A program made the position numbers and the translations under genes. From NCBI GenBank assembly GCA_013416445.1, contig JACCER010000011.1, positions 62,001 to 126,000 of the forward strand: a DNA stretch of 64,000 bases, in the 5' to 3' direction. Positions 35,983-43,820 of this stretch are shown here, piece after piece. The DNA is from Alcaligenaceae bacterium (GTDB lineage Bacteria; Pseudomonadota; Gammaproteobacteria; Burkholderiales; Burkholderiaceae_B). The notes beneath the pieces were generated by a model that ran no database searches, was not told where the DNA came from, and saw nothing but the letters and a program-made list of their open reading frames with translations. The number at the start of each line of letters is the position of its first letter. The first letter of the stretch is position 1.

Positions 35983-36564
35983 ATGAGCAGCCCCACCGCT
36001 CTTTTCGTCCTGGGCCATGCCGGGACCGGCAAGTCGTTTCTTACCGACCACTTCGTCAGGCAGCAGCATGCCCAGGCCCGCGCCTGGTGCATACTGGACA
36101 AAGACGTGGTCAGCGAACACTGGTCGGGCCCGCTGCTCGAGGCGCTGGGGCAAGACCCCAACGACCGGGACAGCCCCTTGTTCAAAGAAAAAGTGCGCGA
36201 TCTTGAATATGCAAGCACGCTGCGCATTGGCAAAGACCAGCTCGAACTTGGCCTGAACGTAGTATTCCCTGGGCCCTGGAGCCGCGAACTGGCCTCATCA
36301 GCGCTATTTTCAACACAGGCGCTGGGCTTGCCTGGCACTACCCGACTACGCCATGTCTGGCTGGAACTGCCAATAGCCGTTCGCAAAGCGCGCATCTTGC
36401 TTCGCGCCGACCCGCGCGACCAATGGAAACTTGATTTCTGGGAACACTATGCTGGCGCCCTGAAACGCCCCACCGCCGTAGAAGACGGGCGTGTTCCAGT
36501 ACTGGACGCCAGCCTGCCTCTGGCCGAGCAGCTAGAAATCGTTGGTCGGATCACGCTGCGCTAA
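35983..36564 (+). CDS. P-loop ATP/GTP-binding protein (AAA_33-like kinase fold)
   Basis: Protein of 193 residues with one Walker A motif, FVLGHAGTGKSF (residues 8-19). LDKDVVSEHW is the likely nucleotide/phosphate-acceptor site, and the arginine-containing lid region AVRKARILLRADPRDQWK is like small-molecule and nucleoside kinases of the zeta-toxin/AAA_33 group. The substrate is unknown. It begins 6 bases after the universal stress gene, and so is its operon partner. The stop codon lies inside a REP-like palindrome. Confidence 0.75.
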   Translation: MSSPTALFVLGHAGTGKSFLTDHFVRQQHAQARAWCILDKDVVSEHWSGPLLEALGQDPNDRDSPLFKEKVRDLEYASTLRIGKDQLELGLNVVFPGPWSRELASSALFSTQALGLPGTTRLRHVWLELPIAVRKARILLRADPRDQWKLDFWEHYAGALKRPTAVEDGRVPVLDASLPLAEQLEIVGRITLR

Positions 36565-36664
36565 TCCGACCTACATTTCATGGTCGGGATTCGTAGGTCG
36601 GATTAGGACAAAGCCCGTAATCCGATAAATAACGCCAGAATCACGCGGTGACGCGTAATCCGAC
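36544..36664. repeat. cluster of REP-like palindromes
   Basis: Three copies stand in series. GGTCGGATCACGC/GCGCTAATCCGACC (36544-36572) contains the TAA stop of the P-loop gene. GTAGGTCGGATTA/GTAATCCGAT is at about 36593-36626. A half-copy CGTAATCCGAC is at 36653-36663. They separate that gene from the convergent HiPIP gene. Confidence 0.7.
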
Positions 36665-36674
36665 GACAAGAGAG

Positions 36675-36992
36675 CTATCCAGCCTTCTTGGTGTACGCGC
36701 TGCACCAACCGTCTTTAGACACCAGTTTTCCATTAAAGATCGGACAGGGCCCGAAGGCTTCACCCGCCTTGCCTTGATAAAGCTGGCAATTGGAACAGTC
36801 TTCGCCTGCTACGAACTTAGGCTGTTTGGCCTTGTCGACTTTGGCGGCATCGTGTACATAGCCCAGCGCTTGCGCTGTGGGATCACTTTCTTCGAGCTTG
36901 GCTGCATCAGCCGCCAGCGCCTGGCGCGTTAGCGCTACTGATGAGGCCACACCCAGGCTGGTAATTAAAAAACTGCGTCGCGACGATTTCAT
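36675..36992 (-). CDS. high-potential iron-sulfur protein (HiPIP)
   Basis: Periplasmic electron carrier of 105 residues with a [4Fe-4S] cluster. The four ligands are Cys66, Cys69, Cys83 and Cys97 (CSNC, GPCPIF, GWCSAY), in the HiPIP spacing. A twin-arginine signal (SSRRSFLITSLG, cleaved after ALA about residue 27) exports the folded protein. HiPIPs shuttle electrons between cytochrome bc1 and terminal oxidases or other periplasmic enzymes. It stands alone and is convergent with the P-loop gene. Confidence 0.95.
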   Translation of the reverse strand: MKSSRRSFLITSLGVASSVALTRQALAADAAKLEESDPTAQALGYVHDAAKVDKAKQPKFVAGEDCSNCQLYQGKAGEAFGPCPIFNGKLVSKDGWCSAYTKKAG

Positions 36993-37309
36993 TGTTGACT
37001 CCTGATTTGATTAACGCTGATTAAACGGCAAGGTGCTGCGCCGAATGCTGCTGCGTTTCGTCGTCGGGTTGGGCAGGCGGAACGCCAAGATGTTCTCAGG
37101 CAAATGTACTGCAACGTTGCCGTTAACTGTATTGCTGTGCCAAACCCGTGTCAATGCAGCGTTTGCCCGATTCAGGCGATATTGGGTATTGCTGGATGCC
37201 AATCCGGCCTACATTGAGTGCCAATACCAACACCGCACACACTGATTCGTTAAAATCCGCTAATCTGGCACTTATTGCCTATTTTCCATTACATGCCAAA
37301 GGTTGCTGG
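36993..37309. other. intergenic region between HiPIP and MFS exporter
   Basis: This 317-base divergent gap holds the presumed promoters of both neighbours. I see a REP half-site (AATCCGGCCTAC, 37201-37212) and no credible open frame. The plus-strand frame starting at 37148 is only an upstream extension of the MFS gene. Confidence 0.6.
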
Positions 37310-38938
37310 ATGCCCCAAAGAGCTTCACCCCTAGAGCCCTTCAAACACCCAACCTTCCGCGCGCTCTGGACGGCAACACTGGCATCCAATCTGGGCGGCC
37401 TGATCCAAACCGTTGGCGCTGGCTGGATGATGACCACCATCTCTGACTCCAACGATATGGTTGCCTTGGTGCAGGCGGCAACCACGCTGCCCATCATGAT
37501 TTTCTCATTGGCCGCTGGCGCGCTGGCCGACAGCTTCGATCGGCGCAACATCATGCTGACTGCACAAATCGTGATGATGCTGGTCTCGGCCGGCCTGGCC
37601 ATCTTTGCCTTCACCGGGCTGCTTACGCCCTGGTTGCTGCTGGCCTTCACGTTCTTTATTGGGTGTGGCACCGCCCTGCATAATCCCTCGTGGCAGGCAT
37701 CAATGGGCGATATCGTCCCGCGTGAAGACCTTCCCGCGGCGGTCACACTAAACGGCGTCAGCTACAACCTGATGCGCAGCCTGGGTCCCGCCATAGGCGG
37801 CATCATCGTTGCCCTGGCCGGCGCGGCGCTGGCATTCGCCCTGAATGCCGTCAGCTATATTGCCCTGATCATCGCGCTCGTGCGCTGGAAGCCGCAGCGC
37901 GCGCCGCGCGGTCTCCCCCGCGAAGCCTTCGGCAGCGCGATCTCGGCGGGCCTGCGTTATATCGCCATGTCGCCCAATTTATTAAAGGTGTTGTTCCGCG
38001 GCTTGGTCTTTGGGATGGCCGGAATTTCAGTCCTGGCTCTGTTGCCTGTAGTCGCACGCGACCTGGTCCAGGGTGGCGCCTTTACCTATGGCATTTTGCT
38101 TGGCAGCTTCGGGGTGGGCGCCATCCTGGGGGCGCTGGTTAATCCGCGGCTACGCGAAAGCTGGCACAACGAAACCATAGTCCGCGCCGCCTTTCTGGGC
38201 TTTGCCTTTAGCGCCATCGTGCTGGCGTTAAGCCGCGACATGTGGCTTAGCTGCCTGGCCCTATTGCCGGCTGGCGCATGCTGGGTGGTGACGCTATCGC
38301 TATTCAACGTAACCGTGCAGCTTTCCACCCCGCGCTGGGTAGTTGGGCGTGCACTCTCGTTATATCAAACCGCTACCTTCGGGGGCATGGCTGCTGGCAG
38401 TTGGATCTGGGGCTTGACAGCCGATGGTTATGGCCCTGAGCAGGCGCTGATCGCTTCAGGCGTAGTGCTTGTACTAGGTGCATTGGTCGGGCTACGCGTG
38501 CCCTTGCCCGAATTTGGAACCCTGAACCTCGACCCCCTGGACAGTTTCAATGAACCCACCCTGCGCCTCGACCTGCGCTCGCGCAGCGGCCCCATCATGG
38601 TCATGGTGGACTATGAAATTGCCCAGCAAGACGTACACACCTTCCTGGCCGTCATGACCCGTCGGCGTCGCATACGCATTCGCGACGGCGCTCGTCAGTG
38701 GGCCCTGCTGCGCGACCTTGAAAGCCCTAATGTCTGGACCGAAACCTACCATGTCGCCACATGGGTAGAGTACGTGCGCCACAACCAGCGGCGCACCCAT
38801 GCCGACGCTGAAGTCTCAGACAAATTGCGGGCGCTGCATCGTGGCGACCAACCCCCACGCGTGCATCGCATGATAGAACGCCAAACCGTCCCCATACGCG
38901 ACGATATGCCGCTCAAGGAGCAGGTGGAAATACATTGA
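37310..38938 (+). CDS. MFS exporter (MFS_3 / EntS type) with C-terminal soluble domain
   Basis: Transporter of 542 residues. The first 410 residues make 12 helices of the MFS_3 group (FRALWTATLASNLGGLIQTVG, loop LADSFDRRNIML). The last 130 residues are soluble, with IMVMVDYEIAQQDVHTFL and WVEYVRHNQRRTHAD, resembling the dimeric ferredoxin-like (antibiotic monooxygenase-like) tail seen on some members. ATG 37310 has AAAGG upstream. EntS exports enterobactin, but no siderophore genes are here, so the cargo is unknown. It is convergent with the DUF533 gene, 8 bases away. Confidence 0.88.
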   Translation: MPQRASPLEPFKHPTFRALWTATLASNLGGLIQTVGAGWMMTTISDSNDMVALVQAATTLPIMIFSLAAGALADSFDRRNIMLTAQIVMMLVSAGLAIFAFTGLLTPWLLLAFTFFIGCGTALHNPSWQASMGDIVPREDLPAAVTLNGVSYNLMRSLGPAIGGIIVALAGAALAFALNAVSYIALIIALVRWKPQRAPRGLPREAFGSAISAGLRYIAMSPNLLKVLFRGLVFGMAGISVLALLPVVARDLVQGGAFTYGILLGSFGVGAILGALVNPRLRESWHNETIVRAAFLGFAFSAIVLALSRDMWLSCLALLPAGACWVVTLSLFNVTVQLSTPRWVVGRALSLYQTATFGGMAAGSWIWGLTADGYGPEQALIASGVVLVLGALVGLRVPLPEFGTLNLDPLDSFNEPTLRLDLRSRSGPIMVMVDYEIAQQDVHTFLAVMTRRRRIRIRDGARQWALLRDLESPNVWTETYHVATWVEYVRHNQRRTHADAEVSDKLRALHRGDQPPRVHRMIERQTVPIRDDMPLKEQVEIH

Positions 38939-38946
38939 CCACCTAC

Positions 38947-39609
38947 CTACCCCAGTTGTTTAAGCCTGGACTCAAGCTCTGTCTTCAGGGAAGGATCCAG
39001 CTTCAGCTTGCTTGCAAGTTCGTCCAGGTAGGCGCGCTCCATGAAGCTTTCTTCATCGACCACCAGCACACTAGCCAAATATACCCCTGCAGCAGTTTCA
39101 GGCGTAGTTGCCAAAGCGGCGATCTGCGCTGGATCGGCAGGCTTTTGAAGCTCGGCTTCAAACCATGCCCGCGCTGAAGGGTCATTGGACAATTTGATGA
39201 GTTCATCATCGATAAGCTGCTTTTCTTCGGCGCCAATATGCCCATCGGCCTTTGCCGCCGCAATCATGGCCGCCAAGATCACCTTGCTGTACTGTTCGGT
39301 GCCAGACGATGACAGGCCAAGAGCCGGTTGTACCGCAACCGCTTGCTGTGCAGCGGGCGCCTGCTTGCTTTGCCAGTCTTGGTAGGCTTTTAACGCCAGC
39401 GCCCCCAAGGCGGCCGCACCACCGTATGCACCTACCTTGCCACCCATTTTACGGAATTTCTTGTTGCCTAACAGCAGACCCAGTACGCCGCCTGCAATAG
39501 CACCGCCCCCGAACCCACCTAGCTTGGAATCGCCCACTTTGGAGCTGGCTGACTGGGCCAGGCCTTGGCCCGACTGGAGCAGTTGTTGCAAAAGCTGTTG
39601 TACCGACAT
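38947..39609 (-). CDS. DUF533 / TerB-like family protein (YebE-like)
   Basis: Protein of 220 residues. A glycine-rich, partly hydrophobic N-terminal segment (GGFGGGAIAGGVLGLLLGNKK, about 30-50) probably sits in the membrane. The helical domain matches TerB/DUF533 (VILAAMIAAAKADGHIGAEE, about 110, with an acidic ADGHI metal-like loop). E. coli YebE belongs here and responds to envelope stress, but the function is not known. It ends 8 bases from the convergent MFS gene. Confidence 0.87.
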   Translation of the reverse strand: MSVQQLLQQLLQSGQGLAQSASSKVGDSKLGGFGGGAIAGGVLGLLLGNKKFRKMGGKVGAYGGAAALGALALKAYQDWQSKQAPAAQQAVAVQPALGLSSSGTEQYSKVILAAMIAAAKADGHIGAEEKQLIDDELIKLSNDPSARAWFEAELQKPADPAQIAALATTPETAAGVYLASVLVVDEESFMERAYLDELASKLKLDPSLKTELESRLKQLG

Positions 39610-39747
39610 AGTTGGCTTACCTATAAAATGAATAAGAAAAATTTAAGACCTGTTACCAAAGACAAAGTTCAAACGAGCAAATGCGATGGCGTCGGCGCTC
39701 ATAGATCAAGCGTTTTCCGCATCGACCTGACATAGCCATGGCCTTCT

Positions 39748-40977
39748 CTATGACTTTTCTTGTACTTGATAACGAACCGGACGGGTAAGCTTTTTCACCA
39801 CTCCGTCTTCCTCAGCGCGCTTTAACCAGCCATTTACCTGTGATTGATGCAGCTCAGTGCTCTCTATAAGCGCTTCAACTGTGGTTGGTGTACTTGCTAA
39901 TCGCTGAAGCTCAGTAATGAATAACTGATAGAAATCAACTGGGCTCGAAGACGACTCATGGGCTACAAGCAACTCTGGCTGCGCTGGTATTGAAAAGAGG
40001 TCGACCTGTTCCTCTTTTACCTGTGTCGCCAAGACGCCATTATTCTCAAGCAAATCAGATATCTTCAGGCTTTGCACATCGGCCTCGCACCAACGGCCGC
40101 CCTTGGCCACTAAGCCGGCGTTCGCTGCATCGTTGTCTGTTGTGGTTTTAACCCACAGGGGCGCCCATGCTTTTTTCAGATTTTCCTCTGCACCATTGAG
40201 TGTGCCGCCTTTTTTACCAGAATGAATTACCAAAGAACTGTCTGCCAAGCAGTAGATATACTTATTGCGAGCCATGGCATTACCAGCACTAAAACCAGCG
40301 TCAGGATAGAAAGGTGATACCAACACGACATACCCATCCATGAGACCTTTGCGCCACTTAGCGCTGGTGGCCGCCCTTAATAGGCTATCTGCCATCACTC
40401 CAATAACGGCTCCGCCTTTCTTCATCGCGCCCAACATCGCGGCCTCATCCACCCCACGAGCACCGCCGGAGACGATGGCAACACCTTCCGTCGCGGCTTT
40501 AGCACCCACCCGATCGGTAAAGGCAAGATCTGCGTCACTGGCATTGCGAGAGCCAATAACAGCCAAGCCCCCCGCATTCAACAAGGTTTTATTGCCACAG
40601 CCAAACAACACGGGAGGTGAATCTGTTTTCAATCGCTGTTTTAGGCGCCTTGGATACTCGGAATCGGAGCGAGTAATCACCCAGAGACCCGCACGCTGCC
40701 ATTTTTCCATGGCAAGAGCGAGACTATGCCCACGGTTGAGCAAACGCACAATCCGTTCCGCACTAATTCGAGGATCATGCCAGCCCTTGAGCAAAGCTGT
40801 CGGGTCTGTGGCCAATAAATCGGCAGGCATCATTGATTGCTCTTTCAGCCACAAGGCGAACCGCCCCCACTCTGCATTGGTAAGAGGTTTTGCATCTTCG
40901 CTACTTGTCTTAGAGAAATAGCAGGTAAGCAGCAACGTCGCTTGAGCTGTTTTTGACAATAAGCCGGATAAATTCAT
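39748..40977 (-). CDS. DprA-family (SMF/SLOG) protein of the RecQ-PRTase cassette
   Basis: DprA-like protein of 409 residues. An N-terminal helical part is followed by a Rossmann SMF domain (LAVIGSRNASDADLAF about residue 135; VSGGARGVDEAAMLGAM about 170; a GGT-type loop in SGKKGGTLNGAEENL). Near the C-terminus is a winged helix (TVEALIEST, VNGWLKRAEEDGVV). Chromosomal DprA loads RecA during transformation. This copy is not beside topA, def or other housekeeping neighbours of dprA. Its ATG overlaps the TGA of the helicase-PRTase gene (ATGA). Its SMF domain looks intact, so it may sense nucleotide or DNA ends. It resembles the antitoxin-like DprA member of PRTase/DprA defence pairs. Third-codon GC looks lower than in neighbouring genes. 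Confidence 0.87.
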   Translation of the reverse strand: MNLSGLLSKTAQATLLLTCYFSKTSSEDAKPLTNAEWGRFALWLKEQSMMPADLLATDPTALLKGWHDPRISAERIVRLLNRGHSLALAMEKWQRAGLWVITRSDSEYPRRLKQRLKTDSPPVLFGCGNKTLLNAGGLAVIGSRNASDADLAFTDRVGAKAATEGVAIVSGGARGVDEAAMLGAMKKGGAVIGVMADSLLRAATSAKWRKGLMDGYVVLVSPFYPDAGFSAGNAMARNKYIYCLADSSLVIHSGKKGGTLNGAEENLKKAWAPLWVKTTTDNDAANAGLVAKGGRWCEADVQSLKISDLLENNGVLATQVKEEQVDLFSIPAQPELLVAHESSSSPVDFYQLFITELQRLASTPTTVEALIESTELHQSQVNGWLKRAEEDGVVKKLTRPVRYQVQEKS

Positions 40978-43073
40978 GGGTCCTTCACCGAAGATGTAGC
41001 GAGTGCAACGGGATACACGACACCGCTGCCTTCCTGCTGTAATAGTGCTGCGATGACAGTCAGTGTCCAGCCGGAATCCACAATATCATCAACCAGTAAA
41101 ACGGGCGTGTTAGGTAGAGCCGGGTTAATCACAAATGCACCATCCAGATTTCGACATTGATGGTAGCGATTTTGCTGCCCTTTTTGCGGATGATTGTCTT
41201 TGACTTTGCTGACAGCGTCCACAAGCGGCAGCCCCAGCCGCACAGCCAAGCGACGGGCGAAATCAGGCACTAATTCTGGATACTTGCGTGACGGCACATA
41301 GCAAACCCAATGTGGCACAGGATTAGGCTGCCAACGCTGCTGAATCATCTCGGCCATGGCCTCTACCAGCTCTTCACTAAAGCGTCCTGTATGCTTGTTA
41401 TCGGCAACTACGCGCCCCCAGCCGGCATCGCCCCAACGAGACAACACGCGCCCTTCCTGCGCACGCAATTGCGCGGGCAGATTGCCTTTAAAGCCATATT
41501 CCAAAAACGCATGGGCGGCGACCTGTGCTTTTGCAGTTATGAGCATTTCTGCATGCTTGAGGAAAGTGCCTGCACGATGAGCCAATGCCGGATCAATGAG
41601 CTGGTTGATAACCGGTTGCTCAGTGCAGGACGCGCACTTACCGCAAGGTGCTGGATCAAGGTCATCCAGTGCTCGACGTAGAAAAGCCATCTTGCAGCCG
41701 GTATCAGCCAGATACGCCTGAACCTCTTGCCACTCGTGAACACGTTGCCCAGTAAGATGCGCAATGCGAGCATGATCCATTTGGTAGTGGACTGGCGTCC
41801 TAACCCAGCGGCTTCCATCTTTGATGACGGGCGCAGGGCTTTCCACGCTCAGCAACTTTAACACCTTGTCAATCTGGCCATGGCGTAAATTGGTTTGCTC
41901 TTCGATACCGCGAAGGGACAAACCATCGCTGTTCTCTAGCGCCTGCAAAATCTCATTGACCTGTGCCTCTGGCGGAAACGCGGAATCACGGAAAAACTCG
42001 TGGATATCCCGGTCTTCCACGCCAGACATCAACACGCCAACGGCATAGTCAATACCGCGTCCAGCGCGCCCTACTTGCTGGTAATAGGCGACGATGGAAC
42101 CAGGGGCCTGGTAGTGGAAAACAAAACTTAAATCCGGCTTGTCATAGCCCATACCCAAGGCTGTGGTCGCCACCAGAACCTTAAGCTGGTTATTAAGCAG
42201 CAGTTCCTCGAGATGTTGGCGATAAAGATTACTGTTCTCAAAGCCGTCAGCCTCGATGCTTCCATGGTAAGCCTTCGCATCAATACCATTTGCATTCAAC
42301 CATTGCGCCACCTGCTCGGCATCACGCACTGTTAAGGCATATACAATACCCGTGCCCGGCAAGGTCGGGATCACCTGGGCCAACCAGGCCAACCGGGAGG
42401 CCTGGTCGGGCATCACCATGGTTTGCAGAGCAAGGCTTTCGCGGGTCAGTGGGCCGCGATGAATCTGGATGTCGCCAAGCTGGGTTTGAATATCTGCCAC
42501 CACCCGGTTATTGGCGGTGGCGGTAGTCCCCAGCACCGACGTGTTAGCAGGCAACTGGCGCAGAATATTCACTATACGGCGATAATCCGGCCGAAAATCA
42601 TGACCCCAGTCAGAAATACAGTGCGCCTCATCAATCACCATCAAGGAAATATGGTCTGCAATAGGCTGCAAGACAGTTTCAATAAACGTGTCGTTGGCCA
42701 GGCGTTCAGGTGATATTAGCAAGCAGTCTATTTGATTATTCAGAATCCGCTGGGTGATCTCCTGCCAATCTGCAGTGTTCGTCGAGTTCATGGTTGCGGC
42801 CACGATGCCCAAACGCTGTGCAGATTCAATCTGGTTGCGCATTAGCGCCAGCAGAGGGGATACGATAATGGCTGGCCCCATTCCCCTGTCACGGAAAACC
42901 CTGGTGCTAATAAAGTAAACCGAGCTTTTACCCCAACCAGTACGCTGCACGACCAGCAGCTTCTGCTTCTGGTTCACCAGGGCGTCTATGGCTTCCCATT
43001 GACCTTCGCGAAACTCGGCATCGGGATGGGCCAGTGCAGTTTTTAGCAGTTGCCGGGCTTGGACTCGATTCAT
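40974..43073 (-). CDS. RecQ-like helicase fused to a ComF-like phosphoribosyltransferase
   Basis: Two-module protein of 699 residues. The N-terminus is a RecQ superfamily-2 helicase: Walker A QRTGWGKSS (about 47), DEAH box VIDEAHCISDWGHDF (about 144), and motif VI QQVGRAGRG (about 340). The zinc-binding region has Cys in GCKMAF and CGKCASC (about 461-482). The last 150 residues are a phosphoribosyltransferase with the PRPP loop VLLVDDIVDSGWT (about 657-670). Upstream of it, KGQQNRYHQCRNLDGAF matches the ComF/GntX signature. The HRDC domain of housekeeping RecQ is missing. ATG 43073 has GGAGTG upstream; the GTG at 43079 is less likely. It is coupled to the DprA gene and is probably a foreign defence cassette. 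Confidence 0.88.
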   Translation of the reverse strand: MNRVQARQLLKTALAHPDAEFREGQWEAIDALVNQKQKLLVVQRTGWGKSSVYFISTRVFRDRGMGPAIIVSPLLALMRNQIESAQRLGIVAATMNSTNTADWQEITQRILNNQIDCLLISPERLANDTFIETVLQPIADHISLMVIDEAHCISDWGHDFRPDYRRIVNILRQLPANTSVLGTTATANNRVVADIQTQLGDIQIHRGPLTRESLALQTMVMPDQASRLAWLAQVIPTLPGTGIVYALTVRDAEQVAQWLNANGIDAKAYHGSIEADGFENSNLYRQHLEELLLNNQLKVLVATTALGMGYDKPDLSFVFHYQAPGSIVAYYQQVGRAGRGIDYAVGVLMSGVEDRDIHEFFRDSAFPPEAQVNEILQALENSDGLSLRGIEEQTNLRHGQIDKVLKLLSVESPAPVIKDGSRWVRTPVHYQMDHARIAHLTGQRVHEWQEVQAYLADTGCKMAFLRRALDDLDPAPCGKCASCTEQPVINQLIDPALAHRAGTFLKHAEMLITAKAQVAAHAFLEYGFKGNLPAQLRAQEGRVLSRWGDAGWGRVVADNKHTGRFSEELVEAMAEMIQQRWQPNPVPHWVCYVPSRKYPELVPDFARRLAVRLGLPLVDAVSKVKDNHPQKGQQNRYHQCRNLDGAFVINPALPNTPVLLVDDIVDSGWTLTVIAALLQQEGSGVVYPVALATSSVKDP

Positions 43074-43113
43074 TATCACTCCTGAACATGATCGACTGCT
43101 GCTTGATATCTTC

Positions 43114-43153
43114 GTAGATCGGATTAAGCGCTCCAGCGCTTAATCCGATCTAC
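43114..43153. repeat. perfect REP-like palindrome
   Basis: Nineteen-base arms (43114-43132 and 43135-43153) are perfectly complementary around a CC centre. They carry the GATCGGATTAAGCGCT core. This is the cleanest copy of the family. It marks the boundary between the helicase-PRTase gene start and the ssb terminator. Confidence 0.9.
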
Positions 43154-43170
43154 AAAAAACAAAGAAAAAA

Positions 43171-43194
43171 GCGGAACCAAATTACAGGTTCCGC
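43171..43194 (-). terminator. rho-independent terminator of ssb
   Basis: GCGGAACC and GGTTCCGC form an 8-bp stem with an 8-base loop. On the minus strand it is followed by TTTTTTC. It lies 33 bases beyond the ssb stop codon. This isolates ssb transcription from the downstream helicase cassette. Confidence 0.85.
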
Positions 43195-43226
43195 CAATTT
43201 TATTTGCAGCAAGGCAAAAATAAGAT

Positions 43227-43712
43227 TTAGAACGGAATATCGTCATCCATGTCGGCTAAATTGGCAGCGGGCGAGGCTTGCGGCGCGGCTGGACGAGGCT
43301 GCGCGGGGCGCTGGGCCCGAGGGGCGGCCGGCGCCTGGTTGTATTCACCACCACCACCCATGCTGGCATCGCTATCGCGGCCACCCAGCATTTGCATTTG
43401 GTCGGCAACGATATCGGTGCTGTAGCGATCGGCGCCGGTGTCTTTGTCTTGCCACTTGCGGGTTTTAAGGCGGCCTTCTACATATACAGCGCGCCCCTTC
43501 TTAAGATATTCGCCGGCGATTTCGGCCAGACGGTTATAAAACACCACGCGATGCCATTCGGTTTCTTCACGACGTTCGCCGGTTGCCTTGTCTTTCCATT
43601 GTGAGGTGGTGGCAATGGAAATGTTGCAAATGGCGGCGCCATCGGGGCTATAGCGTACTTCGGGGTCTCGTCCGAGGTTGCCGACGAGAATAACTTTGTT
43701 GACTGAGGCCAT
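43227..43712 (-). CDS. ssb: single-stranded DNA-binding protein
   Basis: Protein of 161 residues. The OB-fold comprises residues 1-110 ([20 protein letters not shown], then [19 protein letters not shown] and [13 protein letters not shown]). A Gly/Pro/Gln-rich linker follows, then the acidic tip MDDDIPF, which binds partner proteins such as RecQ and exonuclease I. It forms tetramers on single-stranded DNA. The gene has its own terminator and lies next to uvrA via an MFS gene, as in other Alcaligenaceae. Confidence 0.97.
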   Translation of the reverse strand: MASVNKVILVGNLGRDPEVRYSPDGAAICNISIATTSQWKDKATGERREETEWHRVVFYNRLAEIAGEYLKKGRAVYVEGRLKTRKWQDKDTGADRYSTDIVADQMQMLGGRDSDASMGGGGEYNQAPAAPRAQRPAQPRPAAPQASPAANLADMDDDIPF

Positions 43713-43820
43713 GACAATACCCTTATAACTTTAAAAATTGTGCGTTAACGTCATTATCGACGATAAGCTATTGATTTGCAGCATCTCTGCGTACTATTGC
43801 GAAGTCACAAAACAGTCATA

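Noticed and set aside
39748-43073. housekeeping recQ and dprA
   Set aside because: The helicase lacks HRDC and carries a PRTase, and the DprA gene is coupled to it rather than to the usual neighbours; an accessory cassette explains this better.
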